Positions 58,606 through 64,000 of a stretch of DNA of 64,000 nucleotides are shown here, piece by piece. The first letter of the stretch is position 1, and every line of letters starts with the position of its first letter. Origin of the DNA: Platycnemis pennipes (taxonomy: Eukaryota; Arthropoda; Insecta; Odonata; Platycnemididae); the NCBI GenBank assembly GCA_933228895.1, contig OW121853.1, positions 124,826,133 to 124,890,132 on the forward strand, in the 5' to 3' direction. Below the pieces are notes generated by a model, which saw only the letters and a list, made by a program, of their open reading frames with translations, was not told the origin of the DNA and ran no database searches. The position numbers and the translations under genes are program-made.

Positions 58606-59516
58606 TCCTGTTTTTTCTGTAGATGAAATTTGGAAGAAGGAAAATTGGGAAAGAGATCTTCGAAAGTCTCCCTTACCTGTTGACCAGTAGACGATGGAGT
58701 TAGTGTAATTCGAGAAATATAATTATAATACACAATGTTTCTAAGTCGATACTTGTAATAAAATCCCCATGCTTGACGTATTTATTTCCGATGAACCTGA
58801 ACATTCAATTTCTGATGAACCTGAAAGTGGGAAAAAAACCCTCTTGCAACAGGCCTCTATTTTCTTCAATGCTATCGCCATTTGCAAAAATCCACCCCTT
58901 CCCCTTTTCCAGTCTTCGCGTTAAACGACCGCAGATTCGCCTTGCTCCCTGTTCTCCCCGCCGGACCAACACCCTGCGACCACCCGCGATCAAAACTGGA
59001 CCGCCACCGGCGAGCCGAGGTACACAATGAGGCTGCGATACGCGGGGCTTTCATTCCAATAAAGAAGAGAGGCATGATGTGTCTGAAAAAAAGCGTTTAA
59101 AAAATAGCACATGAAAGTGAATCGATCTCCCCTCTGTATTAAAGAATCCATCCCAGCATCAATCACGGAAATAATGAGAAATATACCGCGATTACCTTAC
59201 GGTAATATCGGGTAATGTTTAAATATGTTTTACAATCCCTTGTGGTGTAGAATCTTGTTTTCCCCTTATTTTTCAACCAAAAACTATCATTTGCGTATTT
59301 TAAATGCTTTTTAATTCTGTATTTTTTTGTAGCTACGATAGTCGGCAAACTCCACAGGGCTGTCATTCAATAGCCAATGGTTTCATAAAAAGCCGATTGA
59401 TAAACATAGGCATTTCGCAAAATTTTTCTCTTAGGAACCTTATTACGCTTGTGACCTATTTCCATTGTATATTTTAATAGGTCAAAAATGAACTTACTGT
59501 GAAAACACAACAAATG
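58606..59516. other. Unassigned, with small GC-rich island 58880-59040
   Basis: Four overlapping short frames in the island on both strands, none with a domain. Confidence 0.4.
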
Positions 59517-61345
59517 GGCCAAGGCAACGCCACCTAGATACACCTGCCGGAGCGCTTGGGAGTGACGTCATCAGCAGGAGGCCTTTCAGCCTTATGTACT
59601 GCGGCGCAAGATTTTACGGATGGATCAGCTCTTTTCAAAGCGTTTCCATATCAGAAAGACTGAAACTGAATTCATGATGTAACTTAAGCAATAATTAATA
59701 TCACTAGTATTAAAATCAGTGAATTTGATTATGAAAACGTAAAAAAGAATGACATAGGCAAGGTGACCGACGTATCTCCGACATAATTGCCACTGAAACA
59801 CTCCTATACGGCTAATGTTGCCAGCTTCCTGTTCTTTGATAGTTATGACCAAAGGACACTTGAATTTGCCCTCTTTCTGCAATAATTCTTCAGAAGAGTA
59901 GCTCCAAGTTACACCTGAATACGCATTGCTTGCCAGTCATTTACATTTGAAGTTCTGCGACCCAAAAAAATAAAGAAGTCCCTGCACACTGCTTTAAATC
60001 TTCCCACGACCAGATCTTATCACTCAGTCAACTACTCTAGTCGGTAAACACTAGTCAAACAAACTACACATTGCTTATAAAATGAGTTCTTGGTAATTTT
60101 GTAGTCCTCCCTGGGGATTGAAGAAAGCCATTTCATCTTTAAGTTATCCTCTCAGGGAAACTTGAAAAGATGCTCTTTTGGAACACAGCACTTATTAATC
60201 ACTGAATTCACTAACCAAGCACCAAAAATGGCCAACGAAGTAAACGATGAAGACCAAAAAAAAGACTCAATCACAACACCATTCAACACCAGCACAAAAT
60301 CTCGATAACGTTCAACTGCTCACTACGTGGTCTCACAAAACTCTGGAATAGGTAAGAATTACTTTTTACACTCCTTTTCAACCGCTAAAAGCACACAACA
60401 GAGTAAATAATTTTATTTTTCGACAACTGAAAGTAAAATTTAATTACGTAGACAATAAAAATTGTTTTATTTATCTAGGAAAAATTCGCTTATTTTTAGT
60501 GCAATTTACCATTTCAAACTTGTTCTGCTAAAATGCGTAATGCTACACAATATTCCTTATTCATACACAATCTTGGACACAGAACCTTTTCATCAGGGTA
60601 GCTTTCACCGACCCTCTTGCCGTCTTGGTTATATAAAAATCTAGCAAGTCATTTAATTTTTATTAGTATTACCGAAAAGTAGTATAAGCGTGAAACATAA
60701 AAATTATTGTCGGTAAAAGATACCTATATGTTCAATTAAGTCGGGAACTTCGTTTATTTCTAAGCGAGAAGCACTGAGTAATAAAAACGCTACTGAAGTT
60801 TTATTTATTTATAATGCTCTCGGCAGCCATTTTACCACGAATGCAATGCGAATGACAAAGGTGGTAAGAAACTAAAATATATTTAGCTGTCAAGCTTACC
60901 CAAAGGTGAAGAATACTGAGAAAATACTGCCAACATGAAGTAAACAAATCAAGCTAAGCCAAACACTAATGGCTTTGAGGAAACTGAATGGAATTTATCT
61001 TGCAACCTATTACGCCAATGTAAATAATGATATGGGTATGCTGATTACCTGTCTAGTTTTGTTTTCCACCGTGCACTTCACCGTCTTAGGATCCCAAAAT
61101 CACAAAGCAACATGAAAAATATTAATATTGCACAAAAAGGCCAACAAACACGTCTACACACGATTAAAATAGCACATCATACACTTCCAACCATGAACAT
61201 ACAAATATCAATAATATAATTCCTATAAACAAGCCGGTAAACAATCGAGCAACAACGGCCTTGCATAGGTCTCCTGACCGTGGCATCACCGGACTTTCGG
61301 GTTCCTGCATCCCGGCCTGCATCTAGGTGGCGTTGGCCAAGGACT
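59517..61345. mobile_element. Candidate 1.8-kb TIR element
   Basis: GGCCAAGGCAACGCCACCTA with GATACACCTGCCGG at 59517-59550 is mirrored at about 61308-61342 by CCGGCCTGCATCTAGGTGGC with GTTGGCCAAGG. The inverted ends of about 30 bp are imperfect. The interior is AT-rich with no transposase frame. It could also be two independent copies of a short repeat. Confidence 0.4.
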
Positions 61346-61573
61346 GAAAGTTTTCTTTTGTGCCTAGATGCAAAAAAAAAACTTAATTTAACTTTAGATG
61401 AATATTTGGATCTTAATGACAATCACAGATATGATGACAATTCAGAGTGTACCAGTTCGATTCAGTTTGTTAGGGGTAAACGGATATGAAAGGCTGGCAC
61501 TGATATTTTGGACCAGGACATTGTTGAGTTGGATGGCATGCAAAAGAGACCTCCAGGAAGGGAAACAGTCCTG
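61346..61573. other. Spacer
   Basis: No feature recognised. Confidence 0.4.
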
Positions 61574-61885
61574 GGTGGGTGTGTTTGAAACCGTCGAGAT
61601 TGTCTCGAATAGGTTACCAAGGAGTCACGTGGTACAAGCACAAATGGTATGAAAATTTGGTGCGTTAAAACCGTTGATTAAAGCTCATTAATTTTTCCAT
61701 TTGAGTTTTTCTCGTCTGTCTCGACTATAGAGCCCACATATCAGATAACATACAAGTGTGAACAATGAGTGAGGTGGTAATCAGTGGTAATAACACAGCA
61801 AATTTTCCAACCATTCGTTTTCATACCACGTGACTCCTTGGTTACCTATTCGAGATAATCCCGACGGTTTCAAACGCAACCCCCC
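61574..61885. repeat. Foldback (long-TIR) element, copy D
   Basis: Left GGGTGGGTGTGTTTGAAACC, right CGGTTTCAAACGCAACCCCC. The arms contain AGGTTACCAAGGAGTCACGT and its complement, and the centre is near CTATAGAGCCCAC. Colinear with 3416-3733. Confidence 0.85.
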
Positions 61886-62879
61886 AAGAATCCCTGTTTC
61901 CGAAGTTAGCCAATGATTGTCGCCATGGTTACCATGGACATGATACATCATCAGCCAGACCTAGACAAATGAATACGCTCATGCGCTCATACCGCATCTG
62001 ACGTCCTCCAAGATTGCTCCCGCAGCATTAAAAGCCCCCAAGTGCCATTTCGACCGAAGTGCTGAATCCTGACACGGCCTTGGTGCCACACTCCTCGGTG
62101 CCCCTGTCGCACACCCTCCCCCTTTTCCAGCATGGTCCCTCGCCAACGCTGTTTTCGCTCCAGCCTCCGCCAGGCTCTCACAGTAAATTGGCGACGACAG
62201 GGTTTCCGACGCCTAGGGAGAGCCTACCTCGCGCCCACAGGTGAGAAGAGCGACAAAGTGGTGAAAAAAAACAGTTCTCGCGTGGAATATGGGGGCGGAC
62301 CGAAGCAAAGTGGATTCCTCTTTTTTTGGCACGCCACGGAAAAAATGAAATACTCAGGATCGACGGTTTAGAAAGCTGTTAGCTCTCTGCTTTATTGTTA
62401 CCGACTAAATGGATCCGTGTAAAAAATTCACACGGGTTTAACATTACTCTTATGGCTATCTAAAAAAATTAAAATGATAAGGTAAATAAAATATAAAAAT
62501 CTATTTATGAATATATCCAAATATTCAACGAAAACTCCATGAAACTTGGCCTATTTTGGGACAGTTAAAAATAGATATCTTGGAACACTGAGAGAACTCT
62601 CAACATCAGCTTAGTTGACTGTTAAAGAGTCATCTATCACTGCGATAAAAATAATCCTGGGCCTGGCTCAAGCGCTTAAATGATATCTATTGGTAAAGCG
62701 GCTATCGTAAGATTTCAACCTTCGATGTAGAGTGCACTTAAAGAGGCTTATTGTTTGCTTCAAATATATTCCCTTGCTGACATGAAATCCAAAATTTTCA
62801 TTCAAGGAGTGGATCACTGCACTTTGCGTTGAAAAGGGAGGGAGGAACCGTAGAGAGGACGGATGCAGTGATTTGGGTT
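61886..62879. other. Unassigned stretch
   Basis: Short overlapping frames at 61987-62371 in moderately GC-rich sequence, then AT-rich DNA. Part of 62820-62879 may be further decayed LINE-B coding sequence. Confidence 0.4.
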
Positions 62880-63553
62880 TGCGAAAAGAGCCTAGTTAGG
62901 CCCCACCTTGAGTATGCAGCCAGTGTATGGGATCCTAATGAATTAGGTTTGATCAGAGAACGAGACAGTGTGCAGCGTTGAGCAGCTAGGTTCGTTATAA
63001 GGTGTTACGATAGGTTGAGTAGTGTTTCAGAATTAATAAAAGAATTAGGGTGGGAATCATTATCAGAGCGTACGTTAAAGTACAGATTAAATATTGTTCA
63101 CAGTATCAGGCGTCACGTAGTGGAAGTGAGACATATTGATGATTAAATACTTTAGCACTTTTCCACAATGTATTTAAAATAATAAAATTACACAACACGT
63201 GTTTCGGCTTACTAAGCCATCATCAGGTGTACACTCACTGATGATGGCAAAGTAAGCCGAAACAACTGTTGTGTAAGTTTATTATTTTAAATACATTGTG
63301 AAAAAGTGCTAAAGTTTTTTACTCATCCAATACAGATTAAATCTATTAGAGAAATTTCAATCGGATAGCTTTACTGAAGATGTTAGGCACATATTCAAAA
63401 AACCAGCGTATTATGCTAGATTCGACCAGATAAATAAGATTAGAGAGATAGATTGTCGTTCTGACAGATTCAAAATGGCATTTTCCCCCCGTACTATAAG
63501 AGAACAGAATAGGCAGCATAGCAAAGGGATAGGTAGGGGAAATATTTTAGAGT
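62880..63553 (+). pseudogene. LINE-B (CR1/L2-like) reverse transcriptase C-terminus, interrupted
   Basis: Before the insertion the frame reads SLVRPHLEYAASVWDPNELG, then ARFVIRCYDRLSSVSELIKE and LGWESLSERTLKYRLN. These are hallmark motifs of the CR1/L2-like RT thumb region (RPHLEYA..VWDP, QR.AARF, LGWESL). One in-frame stop lies at QR-stop-AARF. After 63330 it resumes (VRHIFKKPAYYARF, NKIREIDCRSDRFKMAFSPR) and stops at about 63553. The catalytic box lies upstream and is lost. Confidence 0.88.
63093..63330. mobile_element. Hammerhead-like palindromic element inserted in LINE-B
   Basis: The 238-bp insert splits the LINE-B frame. TACAGATTAAAT stands on both sides (63081-63092 and 63331-63342), a 12-bp target duplication. 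Arms 63149-63226 and 63238-63315 are near-perfect complements. On the minus strand: CTGATGA (63226-63220), one extra T, GGCTT/AAGCC stem II, GAAA, palindromic ACACGTGT, T at the cleavage position. On the plus strand: CTGATGA (63238-63244), T, GGC/GCC, GAAA, ACAAC/GTTGT, but G at the cleavage position. Confidence 0.85.
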
Positions 63554-63726
63554 AGTCTGTAGTGCATGATGCATGTATTACCCCTTAAATACTATAGATA
63601 CTAACAATCTAGTTGCATGAGACCCTATAGTTGCTTGTTTGCATGTTAGAAGTGCATGCTTGGTGATCTTCACCCCCTGCCACATACCCTCGCGGTGGCT
63701 TGCAGGGTATCGTGTAGATGTAGATG
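63554..63726 (+). mobile_element. LINE-B 3' UTR, complete to tail
   Basis: Directly follows the LINE-B stop: AACAATCTAGTTGCATGAGA, TTGGTGATCTTCACCCCCTG, CCACATACCCTCGCGGTGGC, TTGCAGGGTATCGTGTAGAT, tail GTAGATG. It links the many short tail fragments elsewhere to the LINE-B coding sequence. Confidence 0.88.
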
Positions 63727-63845
63727 GGTAATGGTAGGGATTTTCAAGGGAACGGAGAAAGGGTGGAGAGAAACCCGGCGACGGTCCTAGCCTAATCTTA
63801 ACGACAGGCGCCAAGGGGACCCGTGCTTAACGCCTCATGCAACGG

Positions 63846-64000
63846 ATCTACATCTACACAATATCCTGCAAACCACAATAAAGGTGTGTGGCAGAGGTAT
63901 AAGACTACTTCATTGACACATGTTAGATAACATGGTCGCGTGCAGCTAGATGGTTAGTATGTTCATAGTAATAAAGGGATTATTGGTTGTTAATACATAC
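63846..64000 (-). mobile_element. LINE-B 3' end, minus strand, running off the window
   Basis: Plus-strand ATCTACATCTACACAATATC, then AGGTGTGTGGCAGAGG and ATGTTAGATAACATGGTCGC, is the reverse complement of LINE-B 3' UTR. It lies tail-to-tail with the copy ending at 63726. Confidence 0.8.

Overview
The window looks like repeat-dominated, non-coding nuclear DNA from an arthropod, most likely an insect. The evidence is indirect: there is no operon structure, no bacterial-style gene packing and no long open frame. What is recognisable is fossil non-LTR retrotransposons (LINEs), tRNA-derived SINE heads, hAT-type MITEs, foldback elements and Penelope-like terminal sequences. I could not name the species. 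I found no host protein-coding gene I can defend; the longest frames (about 100-210 codons) lie in GC-rich, low-complexity stretches and show no recognisable domain. An intergenic or long-intron position is the simplest reading.

Four LINE groups are visible, all 5'-truncated and frameshifted. I label them by their ends. LINE-A has a (GAT)n tail and a C-terminal GRPR-type segment (16.1, 16.4-17.1, 17.7-18.0, 18.8-19.5, 36.7-36.9 and 44.8-45.6 kb). LINE-B is CR1/L2-like with a GATGTA tail (4.9, 6.4, 19.7-20.1, 56.5, 62.9-63.7 and 63.8-64.0 kb, plus copies inside a composite element at 30.5 and 41 kb). LINE-C is I/Nimb-like with a TTA-type tail (14.1, 15.6-16.3 and 17.3-17.5 kb). LINE-D covers two other degenerate RT C-termini (5.0-5.5 and 53.7-54.1 kb). 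None retains the catalytic FADD/YADD box. Several nest inside one another with readable target-site duplications.

Other families are: four copies of a foldback element of about 300 bp (1.0, 3.4, 29.6 and 61.6 kb); two hAT-type elements with 8-bp target duplications (33.1 and 43.0 kb); a TIR element of about 540 bp in two inverted copies (27.9 and 51.4 kb); a composite of about 540 bp in two inverted copies (30.5 and 41.0 kb); a pair of copies of about 640 bp (10.0 and 12.2 kb); local tandem duplications (9.5, 24.7/25.8, 33.7 and 41.9 kb); and SINE-like tRNA heads (4.0, 6.7, 7.0, 7.2, 32.1, 42.2, 50.3 and 57.4 kb).

The most interesting layer is a scattered set of about ten hammerhead-ribozyme-like motifs (CUGANGA, stem II, GAAA, a short often palindromic stem III, then UC). 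These fit terminal repeats of Penelope-like elements. Every copy with both core halves carries exactly one extra nucleotide between the CUGANGA box and the first stem II pair. Several lie in large palindromes, and one palindrome sits inside LINE-B between 12-bp direct repeats. Whether these are active, unusual or dead ribozymes cannot be settled from sequence alone.

Between the repeats lie AT-rich stretches with no recognisable content. About ten GC-rich islands (around 10.8, 14.5, 18.3, 22.5, 26.7, 34.7, 42.4, 46.5, 55.8 and 58.9 kb) hold many overlapping spurious frames on both strands; no conserved domain is visible in them.
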